Below, piece by piece: positions 35,142 through 43,873 of a DNA stretch of 64,000 nucleotides (the stretch's first letter is position 1; each line of letters starts with the position of its first letter). The position numbers were made by a program, and so were the translations under genes. Origin of the DNA: Robertkochia aurantiaca (lineage in GTDB: Bacteria; Bacteroidota; Bacteroidia; Flavobacteriales; Flavobacteriaceae); contig NZ_JAINZS010000006.1 in NCBI RefSeq assembly GCF_020166495.1, forward strand, positions 372,001 to 436,000. The letters are read 5' to 3'. A model generated the notes under the pieces. The model ran no database searches and was not told the DNA's origin. It worked only from the letters and a program-made list of their open reading frames with translations.

Positions 35142-37300
35142 TAAAAAAGATTGCGTTAGCAGCCGCTCTTAGCCTGACTGCCTGCTCTGAAAGACGACCC
35201 TCACAAGCGACGCCTGATCATTATGCTTGGGAGAGTTACCTGGGTGGTCCTGAGAGAAATCATTATACCCGGCTTTCACAGATCACCGCTGAAAACGTCA
35301 GCCATCTAGAGGTTGCATGGCGGTATTTTACACCTGACAGCGGACAAATGCAGATGAATCCTGTGATCAGGAATGGCCTGCTTTATGGTAGTGATTCCCG
35401 GGGAATGATATTTGCCCTCAATGCCGGAACCGGTCAACTGGAATGGCATTTCAGGGATACATTACAAACACAAAGTACCAGCAGAGGAGTGGCATACTGG
35501 GAAGGTGAAAAGGGAGATCGTCGCATATTGGTAACTACCGGACCTTATCTTTGGGCCTTAGACGCAGATACCGGGAATCCGGTGACTTCATTTGGCAAAG
35601 ATGGGCGTATCGATCTTCATGACGGATTGCCTGAAATCGCCGCAAAAAAGTATATAGGTGCCACCACACCCGGTACGGTTTTTAAAGATATGATCATCAT
35701 TTCTGTACGGGTTGCGGAAGGAACTGAAGCAGCGCCAGGAGATGTAGGGGCTTTCGATGTGAGAACAGGAGAAGTTCGCTGGACCTTTCATACTATCCCA
35801 CACCCGGGAGAGCAAGGGTATGAGGCCTGGGAAAACAGGGAGGCTTACAGGAATGAGGGGATCGGGGGAGCGAATAACTGGGCCGGTATGGCTTTAGATG
35901 AACAGCGGGGAATAGTCTATGTTCCTACCGGAAGTATAGCTCCTGACTTCTATGGAGGTGACCGTAAAGGTGACAACCGATATGCGAACTGCCTGCTCGC
36001 CTTGAACGCTTCTGATGGAAGGCTGTTATGGTATTATCAGTTCACACACCACGATGTCTGGGACAGGGACCTGCCTGCTCCTCCCAATCTGATAAGTGTA
36101 GACCATGATGGAGAAAAGATCGATGCTGTGGCTCAAATCACAAAACAGGGTTATGTGTTTCTGTTCGATCGGGAAACCGGGGAACCTCTTTTTAATATAG
36201 AGGAAGTGCCTGTTCCCGAATCTGAACTGGAGGGGGAAGCGTTGTGGCCCACCCAGCCCAGACCTGTGAAACCTGATCCCTTTGCAAGGCAGGCTCAGGA
36301 TCTGAAGGAAGAAGACATCAGCAGGGATGCTCCCGATCGCGACAGCTTGCTGGCTTTGTTCAGAAACTCCGACCGGCGGTGGTATGCCCCCGGAAGCAGC
36401 AGCCCTGTTTTACTGCTTCCCGGCTACGATGGCGGGGCCGAATGGGGAGGTGCCGGTGCCGACCCCGATCAAGGTATTCTTTATGTAAATGCAAACGAAA
36501 TGCCATGGATTCACCAGTTGGAAGACTTGCAGGATGATTCCAGGGGAGCTGCCTCTGCAGGAGAGCTTCTTTATGACCGGTATTGCGCTGCCTGCCATCT
36601 ATCGAATTTGAAAGGGATGCCCGAGAGTGGTTATCCTTCCCTTGAGGGCCTCCGGAATAGACTTAACAAGGAGTCATTTTCGCAAATGCTTTCAACCGGT
36701 AAAGGAATGATGCCGGGCTTCCCCCAGTTAGATGAAAAGGAGATAGACCTGCTCTATAACTTCCTGGGAGGACAGGATAAGTCTGAGTTTGTCGGGGAGC
36801 AGTTAAATGTAAATGTCGAACAGCGCTACCGGCACAAGGGGTATAGAAAATTTCTGGATCAGAGCGGATTGCCGGCCATAGCACCACCGTGGGGGACACT
36901 GAGTGCCATCGACCTGAATTCTGGAGAGTATATATGGAGAATACCTTTTGGTGAAGAAGAGCGAACCACTGCTTACAAGGGTGAACAACCTACCGGAACC
37001 GAGAATTACGGTGGTCCGATCATCAGTGAAAACGGCCTTTTGATGATCGCTGCCACCCGCGATGGTTTCTTCCGGGTGTATGATCGTCATACAGGAGAGT
37101 TGCTGTGGAAATACCGTTTGCCGGCTCCTTCTTTTGCCACCCCGGCCACCTATGAGATAAATGGCAAACAATTCGTAGTGGTCGTATGCGGAGGGGAAAA
37201 ACTCGGAACATCTAAAGGAAACCAGGTCATAGCATTGAGTCTCCCCGATGACCTAGCGACCGAGCCTGAGAATTCTGAAAGCTCCCCTGATAACCACTAA
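35138..37300 (+). CDS. PQQ-dependent dehydrogenase with embedded cytochrome c domain
   Basis: The 720-aa protein has a lipoprotein signal (SLTAC, Cys16), then quinoprotein propeller blades (NVSHLEVAWRYFTPD, GRLLWYYQFTHHDVWDRDLPAPPNL, FLFDRETGEPLF) as in membrane-type glucose, quinate and sorbosone dehydrogenases. A class I haem-binding motif CAACH lies at 483-487 with the axial Met region MMPGFPQL, and propeller blades resume after it (PPWGTLSAIDLNSGEYIWRIPFGE), so the haem domain is inserted rather than C-terminal. It should oxidise a sugar or alcohol in the periplasm and pass electrons through its own haem. PQQ synthesis genes are not in the window. The 3' end overlaps the convergent cation-transporter gene by 48 bp. 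Confidence 0.9.
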   Translation: MIKKIALAAALSLTACSERRPSQATPDHYAWESYLGGPERNHYTRLSQITAENVSHLEVAWRYFTPDSGQMQMNPVIRNGLLYGSDSRGMIFALNAGTGQLEWHFRDTLQTQSTSRGVAYWEGEKGDRRILVTTGPYLWALDADTGNPVTSFGKDGRIDLHDGLPEIAAKKYIGATTPGTVFKDMIIISVRVAEGTEAAPGDVGAFDVRTGEVRWTFHTIPHPGEQGYEAWENREAYRNEGIGGANNWAGMALDEQRGIVYVPTGSIAPDFYGGDRKGDNRYANCLLALNASDGRLLWYYQFTHHDVWDRDLPAPPNLISVDHDGEKIDAVAQITKQGYVFLFDRETGEPLFNIEEVPVPESELEGEALWPTQPRPVKPDPFARQAQDLKEEDISRDAPDRDSLLALFRNSDRRWYAPGSSSPVLLLPGYDGGAEWGGAGADPDQGILYVNANEMPWIHQLEDLQDDSRGAASAGELLYDRYCAACHLSNLKGMPESGYPSLEGLRNRLNKESFSQMLSTGKGMMPGFPQLDEKEIDLLYNFLGGQDKSEFVGEQLNVNVEQRYRHKGYRKFLDQSGLPAIAPPWGTLSAIDLNSGEYIWRIPFGEEERTTAYKGEQPTGTENYGGPIISENGLLMIAATRDGFFRVYDRHTGELLWKYRLPAPSFATPATYEINGKQFVVVVCGGEKLGTSKGNQVIALSLPDDLATEPENSESSPDNH

Positions 37301-38047
37301 AAATACGATCGTACCAATGATCAGATCCGGCAAGTTTGATTGAAATGCGGTTACGAGTATCCCCGCCAGTATTACTCCCGAATTGATAATAATATCGTTT
37401 GAAGTGAAGATCAGACTGGCCTGCATATGAGCCTCTTCTTTTCCTTTTGCCTTTTGCAGGACATACAAGCAGAAGGCATTCGCTGCCAGTGCCAGGGCAG
37501 CAATAACGATCATGGTCTGGTGATTGGGAATTTCCCGAAGGCTTATAAATCTCCTGATAACCTCAGCGAAACCGAGAAGTGCCAGGCCCAGTTGTAGGTA
37601 TCCGGCGATGGTAGCTATCGATTGTTTGCGTTTAAGAGTACTGTTCACTCCCAAAAGACTGATGCCATACACTGAGGCATCTGCCAGCATATCAAGACTG
37701 TCTGCTATCAGCCCCATGGAATTTGAGATCAGTCCGGTAGTCATTTCGATCAGAAAAAAAGACAGGTTTACCCAGAAGACGATCTGCAATGATTTCTTCT
37801 GATCCTTACCTTCGAAAGTATATGGCTCTTCAGTTTCTTCTGAACTAAGCAGTTCTTCTCCCAATTTAAGAGACGCTATTAACTGTAGTAACTCATCAGG
37901 CTGTCGGTGGTGAAATATGGTCAGGCGACGGTTGTCGAGATCAAAATCCAGGTCCTGGACCTCGGGATGGTCCCCAATTTTGAGGCGGATCATATTCTCT
38001 TCCGAGGGGCAATCCATCTTTTTTATGTGGAGTACCGTTTTTCTCAT
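37253..38047 (-). CDS. Cation-diffusion-facilitator-like transporter with HMA-like N-terminus
   Basis: The 264-aa protein starts with an HMA-like ferredoxin fold (about 1-75, VLHIKKMDCPSEENMIRLKI) that has one Cys where metallochaperones have CxxC. About six membrane segments follow (about 90-262). Helix 2 carries SNSMGLIADSLDMLADASVYG, corresponding to the metal-site helix of CDF proteins, and helix 5 carries ASLIFTSNDIIINSGVILAG. The usual cytoplasmic C-terminal CDF domain is missing, so it is a short version. It probably exports a divalent metal; the ion cannot be assigned. The ferredoxin gene is 11 bp upstream, which suggests a shared transcript. Confidence 0.82.
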   Translation of the reverse strand: MRKTVLHIKKMDCPSEENMIRLKIGDHPEVQDLDFDLDNRRLTIFHHRQPDELLQLIASLKLGEELLSSEETEEPYTFEGKDQKKSLQIVFWVNLSFFLIEMTTGLISNSMGLIADSLDMLADASVYGISLLGVNSTLKRKQSIATIAGYLQLGLALLGFAEVIRRFISLREIPNHQTMIVIAALALAANAFCLYVLQKAKGKEEAHMQASLIFTSNDIIINSGVILAGILVTAFQSNLPDLIIGTIVFLVVIRGAFRILRLGR

Positions 38048-38058
38048 GTATAGACTGC

Positions 38059-38379
38059 TCAGGATTCAGGAGCCAACTCCACTTCCAGTCCGTCAAGCTC
38101 TTCCGAAATCGGTATCTGGCAGCCCAGGCGGCTGTTCTCCTGAACATGAAAGGCTTCTGAAAGCATAAGATCTTCATCCATGCTCATCTCAGGTAGCGGG
38201 TGATCGCTCAGTATATAACACTGACAGGAAGCACACATAGCCATACCACCGCAAGTACCTTCTACCGGTAATTCATATGCTTTGCATACCTCCATGAGGT
38301 TCATAGCCATATCTGTCGGGGCAGTGACTTCGTGTACGACGCCCTCTCTGTCTTTGATCTTGATCTGTATGTCTGACAT
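38059..38379 (-). CDS. Adrenodoxin-type [2Fe-2S] ferredoxin
   Basis: The 106-aa protein has the cluster ligands C43, C49 and C52 in GTCGGMAMCASCQCYI and C87 in SRLGCQIP, the CX5CX2C...C spacing of vertebrate-type (ISC/adrenodoxin) ferredoxins. The acidic surface (MSMDEDLML) is typical for docking. It transfers single electrons. The ferredoxin reductase gene 62 bp upstream on the same strand is the obvious electron donor. Confidence 0.93.
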   Translation of the reverse strand: MSDIQIKIKDREGVVHEVTAPTDMAMNLMEVCKAYELPVEGTCGGMAMCASCQCYILSDHPLPEMSMDEDLMLSEAFHVQENSRLGCQIPISEELDGLEVELAPES

Positions 38380-38441
38380 TCAGAAAATTTTGAAGGCAAA
38401 GATAGGCAAGAGCCGGTAAATAAAGAATCGATTATAAGGTA

Positions 38442-39500
38442 TTAGTCAATGCTTTTGATCACCGCCTTTTCAGCTTCTTTCCGGCTTCCGTCGAAACCAT
38501 CGATACCGCTCACGGTAGTATACTTCATGACATATCGCTTGTCAGGGAATATACGCTTATAGGCTGACTGGCACATAAGAGTTGCTTCATGGAACCCGCA
38601 GAGGATCAGTTTCAGTTTCCCGGGATAGGTGTTTACATCGCCGATCGCATAGATGCCGGGAACGTTGGTCTGATAGTCCAGGGTGTTGTCTACCTTGATT
38701 GCATTCTTTTCAATTTCCAGTCCCCAGTTCGCTATAGGACCTAATTTTGGAGAGAGACCAAACAAAGGGATAAAGTGATCGGTTTCCAGAATATGATCTT
38801 CGCCGTTCTTTGAAACAGTTACGGCTGTCAGATTTTCTTCACCGTGCAGTGCGGTAATCTCTGCCGGGGTGATGAGGTTGATCTTTCCTTTTTGCTTGAG
38901 TTCTTCTGCTTTTTCAACCGAATCAAGAGCTCCCCTGAACTCATTGCGTCTGTGTACCAGGGTAACGTCTGCGGCTACATCAGACAAAAATATACTCCAA
39001 TCAAGTGCAGAATCACCTCCTCCGGCGATCACCACGCGTTTGTCGCGATACATTTCGGGGTCTCTGATGATATATTCAACGCCTTTATCTTCAAATTTCT
39101 CAAGATCTTCGAGCTGTGGTTTTCGGGGCTCAAAGCTTCCGAGTCCGCCGGCTATGGCTACTACAGGTGCCTGGTGGCGTGTTCCGCGATTGGTGGTGAC
39201 TATAAAGGTGCCGTCTTCCTGCTTTTCAATCGTTTCAGCTCGTTCACCCAGGGTGAATCCCGGATCGAAGGGTTTGATCTGTTCCATGAGATTATCTACC
39301 AGGTCCCCGGCAAGAACTTCAGGAAAACCGGGAATATCGTAAATAGGCTTCTTAGGGTAGATTTCCGCACACTGGCCTCCGGGCTGGGGAAGTGCATCGA
39401 TCAGGTGACATTTAAGTTTTAATAAACCGGCTTCAAAAACCGCAAATAGGCCGGTAGGTCCGGCTCCGATTATGAGTATATCTGTTTTAATCATTTTCAT
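38442..39500 (-). CDS. Ferredoxin-NADP+ reductase, thioredoxin-reductase-like (type 2)
   Basis: The 352-aa protein has an FAD-binding GAGPTGLFAVFEAG near the N-terminus, PGGQCAEIYPKKPIYDIPG (TrxR-like, without the CxxC redox pair), the NADP-binding motif VIAGGGDSALDWSIFL (about 155-170) with VHRRNEFRG, and the C-terminal GIYAIGDVNTYPG FAD motif. Absence of CxxC together with the C-terminal extension (VSGIDGFDGSRKEAEKAV) fits the bacterial YumC-type ferredoxin/flavodoxin reductase rather than thioredoxin reductase. It is encoded directly before the ferredoxin gene in the same operon-like run with Nfu and Mrp. Confidence 0.92.
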   Translation of the reverse strand: MKMIKTDILIIGAGPTGLFAVFEAGLLKLKCHLIDALPQPGGQCAEIYPKKPIYDIPGFPEVLAGDLVDNLMEQIKPFDPGFTLGERAETIEKQEDGTFIVTTNRGTRHQAPVVAIAGGLGSFEPRKPQLEDLEKFEDKGVEYIIRDPEMYRDKRVVIAGGGDSALDWSIFLSDVAADVTLVHRRNEFRGALDSVEKAEELKQKGKINLITPAEITALHGEENLTAVTVSKNGEDHILETDHFIPLFGLSPKLGPIANWGLEIEKNAIKVDNTLDYQTNVPGIYAIGDVNTYPGKLKLILCGFHEATLMCQSAYKRIFPDKRYVMKYTTVSGIDGFDGSRKEAEKAVIKSID

Positions 39501-39573
39501 TATTCCTTAAGCAGCTTGATGATTTTCACCACGGGCTTATCCGAACACGTGACGGAAGGTGATCAGTCTGCTT

Positions 39574-39813
39574 TTATTCTACATTAATGACCTCCTCTAT
39601 CTGGGGAACATATTTCTTGATGGTCATTTCCACTCCGCTTTTCAATGTCATTTGATTGACACTGCAACCTACGCAGGTGCCCTCGAGCCTTACACGTACC
39701 AGCTTGTCATCGTCGATGGAAACGAGGGAAATGTCTCCTCCGTCGCTTTTCAGGAAAGGCCTGATTTCTTCGAGCGCCTTCTCTACATTGGTCTTGATTT
39801 CTTCAGATGTCAT
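39574..39813 (-). CDS. NifU C-terminal-like (Nfu) Fe-S scaffold protein
   Basis: The 79-aa protein is a stand-alone Nfu domain: VEKALEEIRPFLKSDGGDISLVSI, then GTCVGCSVNQMTLKSGVEMTIK with the cluster-binding CxxC (C47, C50). It delivers a [4Fe-4S] or [2Fe-2S] cluster to target proteins. It starts 4 bp after the mrp stop, so the two Fe-S carrier genes are tightly co-expressed, and the ferredoxin and its reductase lie just downstream. Confidence 0.93.
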   Translation of the reverse strand: MTSEEIKTNVEKALEEIRPFLKSDGGDISLVSIDDDKLVRVRLEGTCVGCSVNQMTLKSGVEMTIKKYVPQIEEVINVE

Positions 39814-39817
39814 GGGT

Positions 39818-40951
39818 TTATTTCTTGTTCACGGCAGAGCAACCGGCCATGGTGGTTATTTTAATAGCCTCTGTCGGAGGCAGGGTTTCGTTTCTTTTCA
39901 CTACCTGTTCAACCGTGTCACGGGTAATTTTTTCGAAGGCTTCAGATTGCGGAGTGCCTGACTGCAGTGCAGCAGGTCTGCCGACATCTCCGGCCTCACG
40001 AATGCTTTGAACCAGCGGCACCTCTCCCAGGAAAGGTACTTTCAGGTCTTCTGAAAGATTCCGTGCACCGCTTTCTCCGAAGATATAATATTTATTATCG
40101 GGTAATTCAGCCGGAGTAAAATAGGCCATATTTTCAACGATGCCCAGCACGGGTACGCTGATGCTTTCCTGCTGGAACATGGCGACACCCTTTTTAGCAT
40201 CGGCCAGGGCGATATTCTGAGGGGTACTTACCACCACCGCTCCTGTAATAGGAAGGGCCTGCATGATACTCAGATGAATATCACCTGTTCCCGGAGGAAG
40301 GTCAACCAATAAAAAGTCCAGTTCTCCCCAGGCAGCATCGAATATCATCTGGTTAAGAGCCTTCGATGCCATTGGTCCTCTCCAGATCACGGCCTGGTCG
40401 GGTTGGGTGAAAAAGCCGATAGACAAGATCTTTACCCCATAACTTTCAACCGGCTTCATTTTTGATTTCCCATCGACGTTAATGGCCAGGGGCTTTTCTC
40501 CCTCCACATCAAACATGATGGGAATCGAAGGTCCGTAGATGTCAGCATCGAGCAATCCGACCTTAAAGCCCATTTTCGAGAGTGTGACCGCGATATTGGC
40601 AGTAACCGTAGATTTTCCTACCCCGCCTTTTCCCGAAGCAACAGCCACCACGTTCTTGATCCCGGGAATCGCTTTCCCTTTGATCTTTGGCTTTTCGGCA
40701 GGCGCGTCAACCTTTACATTGACGGTTACTTTCGCCTTCTGGTGCACCTTATCGTGTATGATCTTCATGATCTCCACTTCGGTTTTCTTTTTAGCCTGAA
40801 GGCTTGGGTTGTTTATGGTGATATCGACGACAACTTCTTCGCCAAAGGTCATCACATTTGTTACGGCACCGCTTTCAATCATATTCTTTCCTTCACCGGG
40901 TGCTGAAATATGTTCCAATGCTTTTAAGACCTCTGCTTTATCTATCTTCAT
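39818..40951 (-). CDS. mrp: Mrp/NBP35-family Fe-S carrier ATPase
   Basis: The 377-aa protein has an N-terminal MIP18/DUF59 domain (about 1-95, VLKALEHISAPGEGKN), then a ParA-like ATPase with deviant Walker A VASGKGGVGKST (about 105-116) and LLVDLPPGTGDIHLSI. The C-terminal region reads VENMAYFTPAELPDNKYYIFG, where ApbC/NBP35 homologues have a cluster-binding CxxC; here no such pair is visible and only one Cys remains near the end (AGCSAVNKK). A Cys-poor variant at this place is common in Bacteroidota as far as I know. It probably loads Fe-S clusters onto apoproteins together with the adjacent Nfu. Confidence 0.92.
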   Translation of the reverse strand: MKIDKAEVLKALEHISAPGEGKNMIESGAVTNVMTFGEEVVVDITINNPSLQAKKKTEVEIMKIIHDKVHQKAKVTVNVKVDAPAEKPKIKGKAIPGIKNVVAVASGKGGVGKSTVTANIAVTLSKMGFKVGLLDADIYGPSIPIMFDVEGEKPLAINVDGKSKMKPVESYGVKILSIGFFTQPDQAVIWRGPMASKALNQMIFDAAWGELDFLLVDLPPGTGDIHLSIMQALPITGAVVVSTPQNIALADAKKGVAMFQQESISVPVLGIVENMAYFTPAELPDNKYYIFGESGARNLSEDLKVPFLGEVPLVQSIREAGDVGRPAALQSGTPQSEAFEKITRDTVEQVVKRNETLPPTEAIKITTMAGCSAVNKK

Positions 40952-41109
40952 AGTGTGCTATTTCTGGAGCAATTTTTATTAATTCCTTTTTTATAATCAT
41001 TCTAAACAGCAAAGATAATACTTCAGGTCTATATTACGAAAGTTATGAATTGAAAAGCGCGATGAGATCATAACAGGCGGCTATAGCTGGTAATACCGGG
41101 CGCGAGCTA

Positions 41110-41445
41110 TCATAATTCCCCGGCCGGGTCCCAGAAGGTTTCCCTGAAATCTGTAATGGTATTGTCTTCAATGCGATGACCTTCGTTTTCCAGCAGCTGT
41201 TGCATGAGGTTGGTTCCCGGGAAGTGATGCTTACCGGTAAGAACTCCCTGCCGGTTCACTACCCTGTGGGCAGGAACATCTTCGCGATTGTGAGAGGCAT
41301 TCATCGCCCAGCCCACCATGCGGGCACTTCTTGCCGCGCCAAGGTAACGGGCTATGGCCCCGTAGGAGGTAACTCTTCCGTAGGGAATTTTTGCAACCAC
41401 CTCGTAGACCCTCTCAAAGAAGCTATCCTGTTCAGCTTTCGGCAT
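41110..41445 (-). CDS. Alkyltransferase-like (ATL) MGMT-family protein
   Basis: The 111-aa protein is the C-terminal MGMT domain alone: FFERVYEVVAKIPYGRVTSYGAIARYLG, then RMVGWAMNAS and VPAHRVVNRQG. In true O6-methylguanine methyltransferases the last motif is PCHRV with the acceptor Cys; here Ala59 replaces it. ATL proteins with Trp or Ala at this position bind alkylated guanine without repairing it and recruit nucleotide excision repair. The start overlaps the end of the LysE gene by 14 bp, so it is the third gene in a trmB-lysE-atl unit. Confidence 0.9.
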   Translation of the reverse strand: MPKAEQDSFFERVYEVVAKIPYGRVTSYGAIARYLGAARSARMVGWAMNASHNREDVPAHRVVNRQGVLTGKHHFPGTNLMQQLLENEGHRIEDNTITDFRETFWDPAGEL

Positions 41446-42067
41446 AGAATAATCGTATCAGGGTGATAATGAGCAGTACGCCCATAAGTGCGCTCAGAAT
41501 ATAATCTGAATAGCGTGCAAAACGATCTGTTTTTTCCTGCAGCTTATCAAAATAAAACACATACATATAGAGCATGGCAAAGGTGCCCACCCCGGCTGCC
41601 ACGATAAAGGTCACTACGTCGGTAACTTCAAATTTGATCCATCCGCTCACATTCCAGGCGGCATTGAGGCCACAGAAGTAAGCGATAGGCAAAACATTCA
41701 GGGCGCTGATCAGCATGCCTTTAAAAAAGAGGTTCTTCTTTTTTACCTTAACCCCCCTGACCTTTTTCTTTTTTCCTTTTTTGGCGAGCACCAAAAAATA
41801 AACGGCAAAGAAGCTGAATACCAGGATGGCAATCTTCAGCAAGATGTCGATCACATAGGGGTTGTTGTAGAGGTATTTTGAAATAAGTACCCCGATATAG
41901 GCCTGTATCACTACGGTAAGCGAAGCCCCGGCAGAAAAAATGATGCCGCTTTGTTTTCCTTTGTTTGTACTGGTCTTTGCTGCGGTAATATTTACCAATC
42001 CCGGAAATACAACTCCTACCATGGCGGCTGAGAAAGTAGCAAAGAACAAAATGATGATGTGGGTCAT
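41432..42067 (-). CDS. LysE-family transporter
   Basis: The 211-aa integral membrane protein has about six helices. The first region (FFATFSAAMVGVVFPGLVNITAAKTSTNKGKQSGI) matches the LysE/RhtB opening GPxx..T...GRRAG loosely, and a basic loop (KKGKKKKVRGVKVKKK) sits mid-protein before the second half. Members export amino acids or other small molecules; the substrate is unassigned. Its ATG overlaps the trmB stop (TAATG), showing translational coupling. Confidence 0.75.
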   Translation of the reverse strand: MTHIIILFFATFSAAMVGVVFPGLVNITAAKTSTNKGKQSGIIFSAGASLTVVIQAYIGVLISKYLYNNPYVIDILLKIAILVFSFFAVYFLVLAKKGKKKKVRGVKVKKKNLFFKGMLISALNVLPIAYFCGLNAAWNVSGWIKFEVTDVVTFIVAAGVGTFAMLYMYVFYFDKLQEKTDRFARYSDYILSALMGVLLIITLIRLFYAES

Positions 42068-42741
42068 TAGTTTAGTTTAAAACGCACGTAGGTGATGGGT
42101 TTCTCCTGCTCAAGATACTGCTTTTCATAGAATGTCTGAATTCCTGTAACTTCTTCAGGGCTTCCTTCATTGCGATAGACATGGTGATTCGCATATTCGA
42201 TCTCATAGCCCAGACCATGCAGGAGTCCAAGGGTATACCCATGCAGAAATTCGCTGTCGGTCTTCAGGTGAATTCGGCCTTCGGGTTTCAGAACGGCCTT
42301 GTATCTTTCCAGAAAAACCTGGTTGGTCAGGCGGTGTTTGGTGCGTTTGTATTTGATCTGCGGGTCGGGAAAGGTGATCCAAATCTCATCTACTTCGTTC
42401 TCACCGAATAACAGGTCGATGAGTTCGATCTGTGTTCTCAGAAAACGTACGTTGTCCATATTTTCATCAAGGGCTGTTTTGGCTCCTCTCCAGAACCGGG
42501 CGCCTTTGATATCGATCCCGATGTAGTTGTGATGCGGATTTTTACGGGCCAGGTTGACGGTATACTCTCCTTTTCCGCAGCCCAGTTCCAATATAAGCGG
42601 GTTGTCGTTTTTGAAAACCTTCTCACGCCACTGCCCCCGTAATTCAAAACGACCTTCGGTAACCGTATCCCTTTCAGGCTGAATCACATTCGAAAAACCT
42701 TCATTCTCTTTAAATCGCTTCAGCTTGTTTTTACTGCCCAC
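42067..42741 (-). CDS. trmB: tRNA (guanine-N7-)-methyltransferase
   Basis: The 224-aa protein has the SAM-binding motif LELGCGKGEYTVNLA (about 51-65), YIGIDIKGARFWRGAK, the family-specific IWITFPDPQIKYKRTKHRL (about 118-137) and HLKTDSEFLHGYTL. It methylates guanine 46 in the tRNA variable loop. Complete in length. It is first in a three-gene unit with LysE and ATL genes and divergent from the glycosyltransferase gene. Confidence 0.96.
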   Translation of the reverse strand: MGSKNKLKRFKENEGFSNVIQPERDTVTEGRFELRGQWREKVFKNDNPLILELGCGKGEYTVNLARKNPHHNYIGIDIKGARFWRGAKTALDENMDNVRFLRTQIELIDLLFGENEVDEIWITFPDPQIKYKRTKHRLTNQVFLERYKAVLKPEGRIHLKTDSEFLHGYTLGLLHGLGYEIEYANHHVYRNEGSPEEVTGIQTFYEKQYLEQEKPITYVRFKLN

Positions 42742-42811
42742 AACAATTTTTTAAAATTTTGACAAAATTAAGGAAATCTGGTGCACCGGAAAATAAAGTT
42801 TCTTTGGACCT

Positions 42812-43873
42812 ATGAAAATGAAGAAACGCATACTGGTTGCTCCTCTTAACTGGGGGTTGGGTCATGCCACCCGTTGCATCCCCGTGATCAAACAGCTCGA
42901 AAAGGCCGGATACGAGCCGGTACTTGCATCAGATGGGGCAGCCTTGCAGCTTCTTCGACTGGAATTCCCTCACCTTGATAGCCATGAACTGCCATCGTAT
43001 CATATTCGATATGCCGAAAAAGCCAGGTACTTCAAGTGGAGAATGATGCTCGATTCTCATAAGATCATGGCAGCTGTTCGTAAGGAAAGAGCGTTAACCG
43101 CCAGACTCGTCGGAGAACTGGATCTGAAGGGGATTATATCTGATAACCGTCTGGGTGTCTGTTCGACCCTGGTGCCTTCGGTCATTATCACCCATCAGCT
43201 GAATGTGCTTTCAGGTAACACTACATGGATCAGTTCTAAAATGCATCAGCGAATCATCAGGCGTTTCGATCAATGTTGGGTTCCCGATTTTGAGCAGGAG
43301 CCGAATCTGAGCGGTCGGTTGGGGCATATGAAGAACGGGGCGGCTAACCTTGTCTATATCGGGCCGCTAAGTCGGCTCAGAAAACGGGAAGTACCTGCCT
43401 GTTATGATCTCATGGTCGTCTTGTCGGGTCCGGAACCCCAGCGAAGTATGCTTGAAGACATACTGATGGATAGGCTTCCTGAATTCAAGGGGAAAGTACT
43501 GTTCGTAAGAGGACAGATCGGGAAACAGCAGTGCATGTACAAGCAAAACAATATGGTGGTATATAATTATATGAACTCAGGTCAGCTTGAAAAGGCCTTT
43601 AATTCAAGTACCCTGATCCTGAGTCGTTCGGGTTACACCACTATTATGGATCTTGCCAAGCTGGGGAAGAAAGCGTTCTTTATACCCACCCCGGGACAGT
43701 ACGAACAGGAATACCTGGCAGCACTGCTCGATCAGGAAAAAGTGGTTCCCTTTTGCAGGCAGGATGATTTTTCACTGGATAAATTGGAAAGGTCAGTTGA
43801 TTATTCAGGTTTTACGCACCTGGGGTCCTGTTTTGATCTCAACGGGCTTTTTAGCCTTTTCGAGGGTGAATGA
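42812..43873 (+). CDS. GT28/MurG-like glycosyltransferase
   Basis: The 353-aa protein has the GT-B N-terminal motif RILVAPLNWGLGHATRCIPVIKQLEKAGYEPVLASDG, then DLKGIISDNRLGV, and the C-terminal nucleotide-sugar site LILSRSGYTTIMDLAKLGKKAFFIPTPGQYEQEY, which parallels MurG and diacylglycerol glucosyltransferases. The acceptor is unknown; the family in Bacteroidota is usually annotated only as glycosyltransferase. No signal peptide. The last 69 bp overlap antisense the 3' end of the histidine kinase gene. Confidence 0.85.
   Translation: MKMKKRILVAPLNWGLGHATRCIPVIKQLEKAGYEPVLASDGAALQLLRLEFPHLDSHELPSYHIRYAEKARYFKWRMMLDSHKIMAAVRKERALTARLVGELDLKGIISDNRLGVCSTLVPSVIITHQLNVLSGNTTWISSKMHQRIIRRFDQCWVPDFEQEPNLSGRLGHMKNGAANLVYIGPLSRLRKREVPACYDLMVVLSGPEPQRSMLEDILMDRLPEFKGKVLFVRGQIGKQQCMYKQNNMVVYNYMNSGQLEKAFNSSTLILSRSGYTTIMDLAKLGKKAFFIPTPGQYEQEYLAALLDQEKVVPFCRQDDFSLDKLERSVDYSGFTHLGSCFDLNGLFSLFEGE

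Noticed and set aside
38844-39422. 192-aa plus-strand gene
   Set aside because: Antisense to the ferredoxin reductase gene, whose cofactor motifs are complete.
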